Of a stretch of 64,000 bases of DNA, positions 20,910 to 33,931 are shown one piece after another (positions within the stretch are counted from its first letter, which is position 1; each line of letters starts with the position of its first letter). The notes beneath the pieces are model-generated. The model was not told the origin of the DNA. It worked only from the letters and a program-made list of their open reading frames with translations, and made no database searches. The DNA lies in the NCBI GenBank assembly GCA_022036555.1, contig CM039141.1, forward strand, positions 6,111,773 to 6,175,772, in the 5' to 3' direction. The position numbers were made by a program, and so were the translations under genes. This DNA comes from Microstegium vimineum (Eukaryota > Streptophyta > Magnoliopsida > Poales > Poaceae).

Positions 20910-23900
20910 TCAATCTCGTCGGAGCTCTTGGCATTCTCGGCTGCATGGACCTGGGCTAAGTTGATATAGTTGGTGGCTGATTGAGCGATGAACGCAATCT
21001 CCTCCTCTGTAAGCTTCCTTAGGAACTTGGCGGGGTTACCAACCCAGACCTGATAGTGTCATGAAACAGAAATTTCAGCAACACAACCACATAAATGAGG
21101 ATTTTTTTTTATATATAAGAAAAAAATATGCAGACTTCAATATAGCATCTCCAATTCACTCACAGCAACCATACCACTTTAATTATTAAACTCAGAATAT
21201 AAGCTTCCAAGTTCTGATTAATAACATGGCACTTGCAGAATAAGCATGCCAACAACATTTTTGGGCAGTCACCCCAACAGTAAACATAATAATAACTGCA
21301 TAGATTTATGAAATGTTATTGTAAAGTAAGGCATCATAAGCTTCTAACTGTAATGTTCTCTACACAGCAAAATTGGGCTGTACTCTCCAGAACAGGAGCA
21401 TGCAGATAACTAAAATCTTAAAAACAAGTTACTTTTGAAGTTCCATGCAGGTGACTTGGCAATATCTGGTCAAAAAACCACAAACGAACACTGGCATTGA
21501 ACCTAAAAAAGTAGATCAGTCCTAAGCATGCCACCAACATCTTTCAGTAGGATACCAACAGTAAAGTATAGTGCTAGGCACTCTTTGTTTCTCACTGCAA
21601 TTGTTCCTTGCTGGGGAAAAAAGTACTCTAAGGCTCTATCCCCAAAAATGGGATGCATTATTCTTTCCAGGGAAGGAGCATGTAAATGACTAATCTTCCA
21701 AATATTTTTGGTTTTAGACTTTTCCATCTTAGTAGTATGAAGAACATTAGCTAATACTACTGTCAAACGATGAAATTCTTGCAACTAAATGCACATTGCT
21801 CATATACATCAAGTGGAAAACTAGCTTGATGAGAACATAAGAAAATAACCTCTCCAGAAGGAATCCTTGTATTCTGCTTAACAAGAGATCCTGCACCAAC
21901 CATGCTGTGCTTTTCAACCACCACTCCATCAAGCAGAGTGGCACCCATACCAACGAAAGCTTCATCCTCAATGGTGCATGCATGTAATACAGCACTGTGA
22001 CCTGTAAGAAGTACAGTTTGGCTAGTTGTATAAATTTAGTCGGTCATCCAGACAAAATGAAGCTCCACATTTCGCAGCAATATAATAAAAAGTTATTTAC
22101 TGACCCACTGTAACGTTGCTTCCAATTATGGTTGGGAGGACCTTCCCACTAATGTTAGCTTTTGAAACATGTACAAGGGAATTGTCTTGTATATTAGTAC
22201 CAGATCCGATATGAATGCTGTTGACATCACCTGAAGACAAGAATAAAAAGCAAGCAAAATTTACATGCACAGAAATTGAATTCAGATAGTAAATTACCCT
22301 ACAGCCTACAGGCACAAAAACTATATTGTATTCCCACCATATTGACTAGTAGTGATGGAAAATGTGATGCTTACAGTACTAAATCATTGCAAGCTGTAAA
22401 TTTTAAGATTGCCTTAACTTTGTGCAGATTGCCACAACATACTCTTTCTCAATATTTGAATGTCAATCACTATGGTTTGGGTTTGAATCTTATGTCAGTT
22501 ATTTAATTATTTTTAGATGTACTAGCCAAAGTGATAATCAAGCATATTTTGAACACCTTCTCTTGGATGGAATATTATCTTTTTCAGTAACAGATATGGT
22601 GATCCAACATGGTCTAAGCCTGACAAACTTGAAACTGAGTAACTGACAAAAAAATTGATGGGTAATACAATGAACCAAATGATTGTTTCTGAGTACACTT
22701 ATTTCTTAGAAACGTTTGTATATTTGGAAATCTAACAGCAGTTCACCAGTATGTATACCTATGATAGTGTCCCACTGCAGAAAAAGAATTACTCTGGTAG
22801 TGAACTAGTGAATTATATGTTTCCCACTGCTTAGTTTCATTGGTAGGTCTGATATACAAAGTGCAACACAGTATTCGACTGCACAGCTCTGTTTTCATGA
22901 CCATGACCACTAAATGAAAAACACCAAAGGAAACCATCATGACTACGAGCAGTGCAGCTCAAAGAACATCTATCATGTAAAAAGCATACTGTTCAAGGGT
23001 TTACCTCTCAATATGGATCCATACCAGATTGATGATTCATGACCAATCTCAACATCACCAATGACTGCTGCACTGGGAGCAACAAACACATCTCTATGGA
23101 TCTTCGGCTCTTTCTCAAAAATGTTCATGATTGTACGATGCCTTGAAACTGAAAACAGCATACAAGCCAACCAGTCAGCAACTAATGTTTTTTGCAAATC
23201 ACAGAAGTCATAAATGCATGAACGACTCTAAAATGGTAAATGGAGTTAAGTGCACAGCACTAAGCAAAATCACAAACACACATTCCTCATCATTCTCCCA
23301 ACTGCCAAAATCATGCAGATCCCTGGTAATTCACCAGTAGTGCATTATTATGATGCTAGGGAAGAGAGAAATGTATACAAGATCACTTGAAACAGGAATG
23401 CTAGCTGGACCTACTAACACAAGATAGTACGATTGTGTTAAGCAATCCCTGTTGTACATGACTTCCACAGGAAAAATTAGTGACTGCAATGGCAACATTT
23501 CACAACTGAATGTGTGGCAGCATTAGAAACAAATATACCATATAAAAGGGGACAAGATAGTCTAGTGGAAACTGCAAAGGAAACGCTCAAGCTTTATTCA
23601 GATGATCAAACCACATTAAGCATATCCATAGCTAATTCGGCTTTATTCTCCCCCTTGGGAAACAGCCAAGTGTGAGAAGAAGGAACGCGGACGCCACTGA
23701 ATCAACCTGATCTGGCACTAGCAGGCCCTAAATTACGAGCACGGCGAGCTGACCGATGGCATACAACTACCTCCACGCAGCATCGAAATGATTTGACGAG
23801 GTCCCAATCCCATCCTTTGTAAGAAACGACTAAAGGGTGGGGCGAGGAGGCGGAGGAGCAGGAAGAGAGACGGAGCGGGAGGAGGCGGACGCTTACCCTG

Positions 23901-24011
23901 CTCCTCGACGCGGAGGCCGCCCTGTAGGGTGGATCCAAGGCGGTCCATGGCCTGCCCCGTGCCCCGGATCCACTTGCCCACCGTGAAGATCGCGCGCCCC
24001 AGGGTACCCAT
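20910..24011 (-). CDS. gamma-CA: Gamma-type carbonic anhydrase (mitochondrial complex I), frameshifted in last exon
   Basis: Gamma-CAs form the left-handed beta-helix trimer on the matrix side of plant complex I. Exons by eye are 23897-24011, 23005-23148, 22105-22230, 21850-22001 and 21050 downward, all with GT/AG sites and matching phases. The protein starts MGTLGRAIFTVGKWIRGTGQ and has the hexapeptide-repeat body. The three zinc histidines of active members are kept (LVHV, and VGHSAVLHACT), so it is CA1/CA2-like, not CAL-like. In exon 5 an extra base near 20999-21003 shifts the frame after LRKLTEEE. Translation then ends at 20910-20912, about 225 residues. Without the extra base the frame would run to 20765, about 273 residues, the family's usual size. 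The usual VWGGNPAKF also reads VWVGNPAKF. This is either a decaying copy or an assembly error. Confidence 0.88.
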
Positions 24012-25962
24012 GCCTCCTCCTGCTACCACCAAACGCTCTCTTACACCTCCTCTTGCTCAGGTGGGCGGGGGCCGCCGCGCGCCGGTGGGGTTTAATGGCG
24101 TGAGGAGGCGAGACGGGGAAAGAGAGAGAAGAGGATGCAGGAGGCGATGGCTGCCTGCGGCAGAGGCAGTGGGCACTGGACTGTAGGGGAGAGGAGGCCA
24201 GGCGATCGATAGACCTGGGCCCTTAAGTGTTGGGCTGCTTTGTTCGCTCACCCGGCCCAGTTCCAAGGATCTAACTAAAGGGCCTACGTAACGGCCCAAA
24301 TAGTTCAAGAAGGAAACAGCTACTGTTACATGTGGGAAAAGCCCCTTCTACATGGAAAAAAAAGTCCCTTCTACGGTTCTACCTCAATGAGCCATTGCCA
24401 TGCCATCATTTTTTTTCTCATCGAGCTTCAAAACTGGATATCTACATAAAAACGTTCTAAATTAAATCCCTGCCAGGTTAAAAGTATTTTTCAAGACAAT
24501 TTCATCATTTTATAAATTGAAAAAATCAACGGACACTTGATAATAAGGTTCTTAAACCATGAGATATGCATCTATGTTAATAAAAAATAGAATAAAACCT
24601 TTTAGAGATAGATTAGAATATGAAAAAACTAGATAATAATTAGAGCTAATCAAACTATTTGTAGAATGTTCCAAAAAAAATAGATTTACCTCTAGAGAAA
24701 TGTGAAAAAATGGAAAGCAGGAAATTCCCAGCTCAATATAATTTATGCTGGTTGCATCTCATGTGTTTTGTTTTGAAAAAATTCAAAAATGTTTAGACAC
24801 CAATTATCATTTTTTTGAGAATTTACAACTTTTTCTAGATGTCGCTATATATTTTTCCTAGTGCTAATCTATCTTTTGGAATATTTTAGAGATACTTTCA
24901 TGTTATTCAAGTATTTTATTTGGGTTTGTTGTGCCCAAACTTATGTCTAGAGATTTTCTCAAAAAACAATTGAGAAGATTAGAGATATGTTCATGGTTTA
25001 AGAAAATTGTCATTTATTTACCATTTTTAACTAACAATAATGAAACAGCCTTGAAAACCACTTTCGAACCAGTGCATTGAGGTAATTTAGATGTTTTGAG
25101 AGTTAAAAGTATAAAGAATTTGATTTTAGAATTTGAGGGGAAAAAGCATACCACAATGATGAAGGAAAAAAGGAGGATTGTGTGTGTTCACGTCTTGATG
25201 CATATTACTATTATAGAAGAAAAACACAAATGTAGGCTTTATTTATGAAAAATTACAAAGAAATAGAAATTGTTATTGAATTTTTATGTCAATTGAAAAT
25301 AATATTATTAATCATCCCATCATTCTTTAGCATGGTCTAAATTATTTTATTAGCATTTTTTTATTACAATTGGAATCATCCGCGTTGTGACTTAATTGGA
25401 AGATCAACATGGCGTATAGCGACTCGACATCAATAATAACGGTTGCTAAATGCTATAGTGGCCGCTAAGTTCTAACCTACCAAGTGTGTAAACAATACAA
25501 TTCATAATGCAATGTTAAAGAGCCAAATTTTGATTAAATATATAATTAAAAATATTAATGCTAAAACTACCTATTTGGTACGATAAATATTAATACTAAT
25601 ATTTTTATATATTTAATTAAATACATAATATTTTTTTAGAAAATAAACTTTGACTAAAATTATATTAAAAAAGCATAAACACTCGTTGAATAAAATAAAA
25701 ATTACTATATTAGTTACAAAATATATTTTTATAATATATTTATTTAGAGATTAAATAAATACTAATATTATTTACTGCAAACTTACTCAAACTTTAACCC
25801 GCACGCTTAGCATGATTGTTCCTATTGCGCTATCATCAATGGGTGCAGGGTGCAGTCGTGCGCCCGTGCTGCGGCAGGCCGGCGAGCACACAGAGCTGAG
25901 ACCTGAGAGGGCGGCAGGTCACGCACCGTGTCGTGCGCCAACAAGCTAGGCAGGCAGCCACC
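24012..25962. other. AT-rich intergenic region
   Basis: The first ~200 bp are GC-richer and probably hold the gamma-CA promoter and 5' UTR. From about 24330 to 25800 the DNA is strongly AT-rich, with weak resemblance to old MITE interiors (25600-25790) but no intact ends. Confidence 0.5.
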
Positions 25963-26199
25963 CACGTCCGCGGACACGACGCCGAGGCTGTCCGGGCGCG
26001 CGTTGGCGCGGGCCTGGCGGTCGGCGAGCGAGAACGCGAAGCGGTTCACCGTGCCGTCGGCCCGCTGGGCGATGTCGGTGAAGGCGACGAGGCCCAAGAT
26101 CTGGAACCGCACCCTCCACGGCAGCGCCGGTGGCCGTCCCCTGCGCCGCCTTGCTGCTGGCTTCCTCTTCCATTCCATCGCGCGTGTACTACTGGCCAT
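25963..26199 (-). pseudogene. N-terminal fragment of a CXE carboxylesterase
   Basis: From ATG at 26199 the minus strand reads about 79 residues of CXE N-terminus: PPALPWRVRFQ, then RADGTVNRFAFSLADRQARANARPDSLGVVSADV. It then diverges just before the point where the family has its LWARVF segment. No HGG, GDSAG or His motif follows. It is a truncated relic of the tandem CXE family. Confidence 0.82.
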
Positions 26200-27283
26200 G
26201 CGTCGCCCCAGATGGTAGATTGTGGGTGTGAAGGTGCGCGTAATCAGATATCGAATGGTAAAACAGATGTAAAGACATAAGATTGTGGGGGTGAAGGTAC
26301 GCGTGATGGCTGGTTGCGTCCACCGTGCAAGTTGATCGTTAACAACAGATTCGAATGCAGAAAAGGGATGCTGGTTTTGCATGCACATGGAATACACGTG
26401 TACAACTGATTAGCATTTGTATTAGACTGGATGATGGTATTCGCAATAATAACCGGACTCACTATGTTCAGGTACTATGTCGTTTAGTTCTCGGAGAGCA
26501 GAACTTACCTCGCCTAGCTAACCCAGGATACAAAGCCAAGCGATAGACAGTTTGGTTGATTTGTCAGTAGATTTTCTTGTTTTCACGAGCGAACCAAATC
26601 GGTTTTCCGGATGTAGGAAAAGCTTGTCGTGGCCTATGCAAGCAGGGCGAAAGCAAATTGGCTTAGGAACCAAACATCCCCAAGATTTCCTAATCCAAGC
26701 ATATATCATTAGAAAGGATATATGAAGCGGCTGATTCCATCGTTTTGTCCTCTGTAAAAACGTCTTGAGATTAAGGAGGATGAAAGGATGGAGCCCCCTC
26801 CCTAAACTTAATGTAATCAGATACGCACCATGCCCTTCCACCCCGTGGCGGTTTGCCCGACATTAGTGGAATGAAAATTCAGGTGGGTAGAACTTTCTCC
26901 CCCGAGTGTTGATCTCAACAAAAAAAAATGGAGTTAACTCTCAACATCCCATTGACTGTTTTTTTTCTTCATGAAAACAAGCCCAAAAACCAACTAATCA
27001 TCTGCAGGACAAAGCAATAGAGTATTATATAGGATAATAAATAGTTGGTTATATATATAATCTGTACTCACTAGCGTTATACTGACTTATTTATTACTAG
27101 GTTTCACATAAGCCAACCGAATGCTGGCAGTTTCTTACACATGACAATGATTTCACTAGCAGCACCACTTAATTAAACAGCAACATGAATGCACACATTA
27201 AAATACCTACAACTTAAGTTTACACATGCATTGCATACCCAGAAATATAATTGAACTGCATATATATCTGGTGGTTGTCATGT
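26200..27283. other. Spacer with a segment shared with 45.2-45.6 kb
   Basis: About 26326-26430 is closely similar to sequence at 45184-45207 plus 45500-45570, in the same orientation. It begins at a TTGATCGTTAACAACAGATTC motif. The second copy carries about 290 bp of extra DNA. This ties the BLE2-like gene and its broken copy to a segmental duplication. Nothing coding is recognised. Confidence 0.65.
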
Positions 27284-30200
27284 TCAACAGACGTCCAGTA
27301 GTTGTTTAGCCCTCGCCACAAGCGAGGATAGAGGTTCACCTGCCTCCATTAGCCCAACATCACCCATGAAGATGGTGTAGTTTTCTGCCTCTGAGATGGT
27401 CTCCTCCACTGTCGATAATACATCTATCATGTGGAGATTGCGGAAGCAATCTACATTACTAGAGTCGTACTCCATCAACTTTATGGCTTGTTCAAGTATC
27501 ACTCTCCTGATCCCTGGGCAATCAGCATTAGGCTCCATGTTAGCATTCAACGCGTCAACAAGCCGCTTCACAAATGTTTCCTTAATCTGGCCGTACTCAA
27601 AATCTCGGGCGAACTTCTCGGGGATGCCTTCATATATATGTGAACTAAGGCCAATGAAGATTTCTAGTTCTTCACCCTCTGCACGGAGTATTCTTTCCAG
27701 CACCTGTATCATGAAAAGAGCAATATGAAAGACCATAACATGATATATTGCAGCTACACTACACCTAATTAGTCAAGTGTTAAATATATAACCCTGAGGT
27801 ATGATATCTGTGGTGATTCCCTTATTGCAAATTATAATTCATTTTGTTTTGTTAAAAGTCAAATTTCTCTACTTTGATCATTAGTCTACAAAAATGTATT
27901 AACAAGTGTACAAATTAAAATAAATGCACTATTACAATATTTATTAAACAAAGAGTTCAATGAAACTGGTTTGATATCGTAGATGATGATATATTTCCCA
28001 TAAATAAACTTGACAAAAGTTAGAAGAAAAAATATTCATGCTAAAATTAAGGTGAACTATTATTTGGAACAAAATGAGCAGCAGGTTAGATTAGTTTCTT
28101 AGGAAATGGAAACATGTTTCAGCCTTTACATAGTTTGCACATTGCACACATATATAGCCATAGCTTGGATTAGTAGCGCTCACCATCCGTGAGATGTAAG
28201 ATAGTTGCGTCAAGTCCGTCTCTTTGAGCTCAGATGAAGCGTGCATGCACACACTTCGCAACAAACTTGCTGCAACACATCTATAGCTTTCAACATGGAT
28301 CATGGTTGTGAGTTCCTCAATGAATGAATAGCCTGTTTGCCTTAGCATAGTCAGACAGTTGTCGACATTGCCTATTGCCAACATTGCTAATGCTTGTCCT
28401 GCGACCTTCCTTAGGGCTTCTCTAGAGTGAGAAACACTTACACCAGTGCTATTGGAGGGCTCGCCTGGAGTGAGAAACACATGCATCAATCTTGCAATGA
28501 TCCTTTGGACACGCCCAATCGCCTGTCTCATGCTTGCATCGATAGCCAGGTTTCTGATAATTCCTGACGCCGCCTTCCTCGTTTCATAATTACTTGTGAT
28601 GTCTCCGAGGACCTGTGATAGATTTCTCAAGAGAAAGGGATGGTTTGATATTTTGTACCGCAGTGTTATTCCTATCTCCCCGTCGATGCTTGTGAGCCTG
28701 TAGAGTAGCTTCAATGACGAGTGAACTAGGGCCTTCTTTTCAGTGTCGGTGTAGCTAGTGTCACTTGTGCAAAAGCTTGTGAATCTTGTGATCTTCCGGA
28801 TGAGGTCGGTGGCTTTTATGATCTTTGTACAGTTGCTCTGATCATAAGTAGCTAGGCTTTCAATAATCGACATACCAATTACTGGGAGAAGATCCTGCTC
28901 TGTGAGTGGTTCTTCCTGGAGAACTGACCAGAATTCAGAAACCTGTCGCCACCGTCTGGCTATCCATGAGCTCTGTTCATTACTACTAGCAACCTGTAGG
29001 GTAGAGCGCTCTTGTGTTTCGAGCAGGTTATTGGTAGTGTCGCCCCTGTCCATTTGGTTACCAGTGGTGGTGTTTAGAAATAGACCATTATTTTTCTCTT
29101 TTTCGTCATCTGTATCCAAAAGTTGGTTTTGTTTCTTCGGCTGGCTACCATAGTCCAAAAGTCGAGACACATTCTGAACTATCCCAGGGCTATTGACAAC
29201 TAGGAGACCTTTTGCAACCTCATCAATCACCTTCGCTGCAAACAATCTAATGGTAGTTTCATTATCTTGGCCTGTCCAGTGCAACATTCTCACTAGTCTG
29301 GGCATCGTCTCTGTCGATGCTTTGAGTTTCACAAGAAGCCGTGTCCTGGTTGGTTCCATCTGTAGAAGGATGTGTGCAGTCCTGATCCCATGGAGCTGCC
29401 TCTTGGTTGAGTCTGAGTTTAGGTAATCCATGGCAAAGCTGCAGAGGCTGATCTTTGGAGTAAGCACATTCCTTTCCATGCATTTCTCCAAGGCATATGC
29501 GTTGTACAAATTGACAGATTCCACTCCCAACTGACCTTTGAATCCCCCACGGCGGATGAGAAATCTTCTAGGGATGAACGAGAAGATCTCAACCACGCAT
29601 GCCACAATATACAATGCTCCTTGGCCTAGTACCATCCCATAGAAGATGTATAAAGATGGTTCAAGGTTTATCGTGTTAGGACCATTGTTTTTGTAGTCAA
29701 GTGATATGCTACCAAAACGTATAAGTGAGAGCACCACACGAGCAATCGCAGCAGGAATCTGAAAGTTGCCAAATGAAATTAAAACTAGAGTAGATGCTTC
29801 GACCGCGATCATCACAGGTAGCATGTACTGATCACTACGGCTCAGCGAGAACGTCGCTATGACAACTGCACCAACCATACAGAAGTTTAGAACAACACGA
29901 TGCCAAAATTCTTGTTTCCCGCCCAGAACTCTGTCAGCTAGCTTGATGATACTTGGGAACCTCATCCTGCTAACTGTCAATAGGAGCACCGTCACAAGCA
30001 GCAGTGCATACATCGTCCATCTGGCCACTGGTTTTTTTTCTGAAATAATAAAGGGTCTGTCGTCGTCTTTTTGTAGTACAGAGGGAGCCAGCAGTATGAT
30101 TGCGACCATGGGGCTCCATAATGATATCGCACGCCGTAATGGAATGCGTGCTAGTAGTCTTGGAGCTCCTCGACACATGAAATGGCCAATGGAAAATAGT

Positions 30201-31159
30201 ATGCCCAGATAAACTATTGCTCCTGCTGTCCCCAACAAAGTTCGGTCAAGCACGCACTCCACGCCATTAAGATATACGAGGACGATCAACCAATTCCAAC
30301 CAAAAGGTCTAAAAGCACCTCTGGTGCCAAAGAACAAATGGTAATCCGTTCTGTTGTTGCGGCTAAACATCCTGAAATTTGTGCATCGTGTAATGAACAA
30401 AACGAACGCAATACAACCAACAAATTAAAGACGACGAAAGACATGTACTATGTGTCTAGATCTCAACACAAGTTAACTGAGGCTAGTAGAACTAGGAAGT
30501 ATTATACTGTTCATGTTTTCAATATTCTTTCTAAATCAGGCAGAGGTAGCATATATAAACTACTGAAGCAACTTTTGGCAGTTTATCAATAAGGTACACC
30601 CTCCATTTCAAATTATAGCATATTTCAAGAATCTTGAAAAGTCAAAGCATCTCAACTTTGACCAAAATTATAGAGAAAATTATAAAAATTTATGATATAA
30701 AATAGGTATACTATGAAAATATAATTGATGAAAAATTTAATGATATTTAATTAATATCGTAAATGTTATTATCTTATCATATAAGATTGATCAAATTTGA
30801 GACACTTTAACTCTCTTATAATTTGGGATGGAGAGAGTATTTACTTACCTTGCAGCTTCAAGGAAAACTATGGCGGTCGCGAACCAAAAGTCAATATGAA
30901 GCTCAGTCTGGTAGCCACCCAGCAGCACAGCCGGGTAGCTACCCAGCAGCACAGCCGGATAGCCACCCAGCAGGACAACGGTTGCCCAGGTGAAGGCCAG
31001 CGTGCCAAGGGCGTTCCCCATCGTTTCGATCAGCGCGACACAGCGAACAAAGCAATTCAGCCGCCTTTCCGGCGTGGCTAGGACCTCGCCCCGTTGCCCG
31101 GTGCCGCCATCAGCGGGTATGTGGACGCTGCTGTGCTCTACGCTGCTACTCTGCGCCAT
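27284..31159 (-). CDS. BLE2-like multi-pass membrane protein with ARM-like C-terminal half
   Basis: Three exons fit by eye: 30849-31159, 28184-30371 and 27284-27703, with GT/AG borders and matching phases, giving 972 residues. The first ~400 residues contain some eight or nine hydrophobic helices (for example LGTLAFTWATVVLLGG, WTMYALLLVTVLLLTVS, VVLNFCMVGAVVIATFSL). The rest (about 420-960) is a helical, leucine-rich repeat-like region of ARM/HEAT character, including RKAASGIIRNLAIDASMRQ. This layout matches a plant family annotated as BLE2 (brassinolide-enhanced) in rice. The biochemical role is unknown, and my family call rests on memory of its architecture. Intron 1 holds a Stowaway MITE, and exon 1 holds an in-frame triplication. 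A broken copy lies at 46013-47859. Confidence 0.78.
30595..30839. mobile_element. Stowaway-like MITE in intron 1 of the BLE2-like gene
   Basis: Ends CACCCTCCATTTCAAATTAT and ATAATTTGGGATGGAGAGAG are inverted and flanked by TA (30595-30596 and 30838-30839). It is the same family as 10976-11239 and begins 10 bp downstream of the exon 1 donor in gene orientation. Confidence 0.88.
30910..30981 (-). repeat. 24-bp in-frame tandem repeat in BLE2-like exon 1
   Basis: Three 24-bp units (30910, 30934, 30958) encode eight-residue repeats of the type GGYPAVLL next to the first hydrophobic helix. The broken paralog at 47.6 kb has only one such unit, so the expansion arose here or was lost there. Confidence 0.9.
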
Positions 31160-31247
31160 GGCTGATGGCTTGGACTCGCTCGCGCACGGTCTTGGCGCAC
31201 TACTGTGTTCGGGGGCGGGCGGACATCATCTCCAACTCCAAGACACT

Positions 31248-31530
31248 ATAGGGGGTGTTTAGATGGTGAGAAGGAAGTGAAAAAATTCTGTAGCAGTTGT
31301 CACATCATACTGTAGCAATTTTATTTTTATTTGGTAATAATTGTCCAAACATTAATTAATTAGGCTTAAAATGTTCGTCTCGCAAAGTACAACAAAACTG
31401 TGCAATTAGTTTTTTATTTCATCTATATTTAGTACTTCATATATGCCGGTATTTTAATGTGACGGGAAATAGGAATTCAATGTGACGGGGATATGATATA
31501 AAGTTGGGAAAAAGTTGAGATCTATACACT
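31248..31530. mobile_element. MITE-like element of a common grass type, one end unclear
   Basis: It begins AGGGGGTGTTTAGATGGTG and includes 'attaattaggcttaaaatg' and 'gtgcaattagttttttatt', strings I associate with an abundant hAT-like grass MITE. The far terminal repeat is not clear, so the end is approximate. It lies just upstream of the BLE2-like start. Confidence 0.6.
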
Positions 31531-33931
31531 GCCATAGTCGGCAAGGCAGGCAACCCAGACGCTGTCAAAACGGTACCGGTGGTAGCCAGTTAACCACGCA
31601 AGGTCACAAGTTGTATGATGGCCGTGCAAGTCTCCGGCCGGTGAAATGACGTTGGGCACGTACGGTAACAGCGTCGTTTTTCTTTCTACTGTTGCGTGGT
31701 TTCTTCGGCCTTTCGTGGGACTTGAGCGACGACTCGGCGTTCTCATTTCTCAAGTCTGCACTCTGGAGAAGGAAGTGAAGAGAGACAGAAACAGGACAGC
31801 TAAGTTCAATTTGCTGCGGCCACATCAACACCCGCGAAAGTCTCTGTAGCCGCCTGTAGGGCGATTCAGAGTGCCGGCCGGGAATCGGGATTCTAGCTGT
31901 CTACTACTGCTACTAGCCACTTGGATCCACGACTATGCGTCACCTCACGGGGTCCGGGGAGTTCGTCGTTGGCGGGGGAGTCACTCGCTACCTTTCTCTG
32001 TCGATCCCAAATCAAATCTCTATATTTTTATTTAGGAGGTGGCTTTTAAAATTTGAGGGTCAAATTTAAAGTCCAACTCCAACCATAGTTCTTAATTTAG
32101 GAGGAGAGGTATATGAGGGTCTCATTGCTGGGGACTCAAAACTAAACTTTGAGGGCCCTCCTAAAATAGGAGCCCAAATAGGCGATACATTGAAGTGATT
32201 TTTTTTGGACAAAGTCACTAGATTTCGAATATTGACATATTTAAGGTCTCCACTGAAGTTGCTCTTAGAGTCTCTACTTTTAGTTTAAGGGGGACACTGC
32301 ATCATCAACTGCCGACCACATGCTGACCTAGGCAAAAGGAGGATCGGGAATACTGGACCTCGAACGCTTCGCAACAATACTAAGACTATGGTGGTTATGG
32401 TTTCAACGGAAACATATATAGGGATAGAGCTTGGAACAGACTTATCTACCGACGGATAGGATAGTCGGCATAAAGATTTATGGGAGCCTTTAGCTGTCTG
32501 TCGACAGATTTTCCATACACAGATCTGTCAACTTTTTTTGACTAGCGAGAAAAAACCACATCTATAAAAAACAGACAGTTTGTTGACACCTGATCTATCA
32601 GTTATAATAACGAGCACAATAAAGGGTTCCCAAACCAAACCCGTTAAAGCACATGAAAAAAAGGAAAGCCCATCGTAGGGAGCCCAATCCAACAGCATAA
32701 AGGCAAACAGAATATCTTGTTAAAGAAGAAAGAACAAATCTAGAGAAAGGACACCCGAGAAACAACCATGGGGGCGGACGGAAAAGCAGATAAAAAACTC
32801 ATGACGACAGAGGAAAAAGGACAACCAAAATCACAGGAGATAACAAAGAAAGGTACACAACTATACTGAAGCATCCCCAAATCTGTGTTGATCAAATACA
32901 CTTCTGTCTTCTCATGCTATCTTGTTGACACAAGAAAACCTGGAAAAAAGGACAAATAGGTATTTGCTTTGGAATTTGAAGAACCGTATACGTGTTCTTA
33001 TTAAAATCAAACAAAAACAATACTGTAGTTCTCAGTTTGAGAAACTATACTTTTTCAACTCTTTTTCAATAGATGGAATTAGACTACATGATTGTGTCAC
33101 TTTTCTAAGGTGAGGGAAGCTCGATGAATTTCTAAGCCTTAGAGAATGTGCGTGTTGCATCCTCAGTTCCTCATTAGTAGCAACACAGTATTGGGCATGT
33201 CTAATTGCATTTTCAATAGGCAGAACAAAAACACACTCTGACCACTGCTAAAATAAAAGTTGATTTTGTTCCCATCGAATTTATATATAGCTCCCAGGAT
33301 ACAGCTGCAAATCACAAGGTTCTAAAAAAGATTCACCAGTCATTTTTTTCATACATTCTGTCAATCATGAACTGGTCTTTGAGAATTTGAACTTAGGTAA
33401 GACTTTGGAGGCAAAAAGGTCGTGACAAACCAATACTACTAGTAGGGCTCTAATAGTATGTATGTATTAGTTTATTTATAAACTGGACCTTTCACATTCC
33501 TGGAGGCATACAAATCAATGAGGCATTACCTTGATTTGATGATATAGCAAGCTCAGCCCAAAAAAAGTCAGAGAGCTTCAGAATTCCTTATGAAGCAATC
33601 AATTTTAAAAGGCTGTAAGTATTATAGTTTCGATTCTGAAATAGAGTTGACAAGTGTAGAAAAAAACACACCACGACAACAACTATATGTGCTATTTTTT
33701 GACAAAATTCATGTAAGCTCAATGCACATATCACATGATGGTACTGGAATCAACAACAACAAGTGAAGGCAGGTTAATGGAAGGAGAAGAAAGTAACAAC
33801 ACAGTACATGAAAGAAAATAGGTGCTTAAACTAGAAACTTATCTTTTCATCATTTATCTATGCTTTGGTCATATAGAAATAGCATGAAAAAATTACCACA
33901 TGGTTTATTCCCCCCATTGCAGATAACAAGT
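31531..33931. other. Spacer and 5' region of the transposase gene
   Basis: About 32010-32275 looks like a small non-autonomous transposon, judging from the phrase 'ccactgaagttgctcttagag', but the termini are not resolved. The rest is AT-rich without recognisable genes. The left end of the MULE carrying the transposase should lie here. I could not find a terminal inverted repeat pairing with the 42-kb side. Confidence 0.4.
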
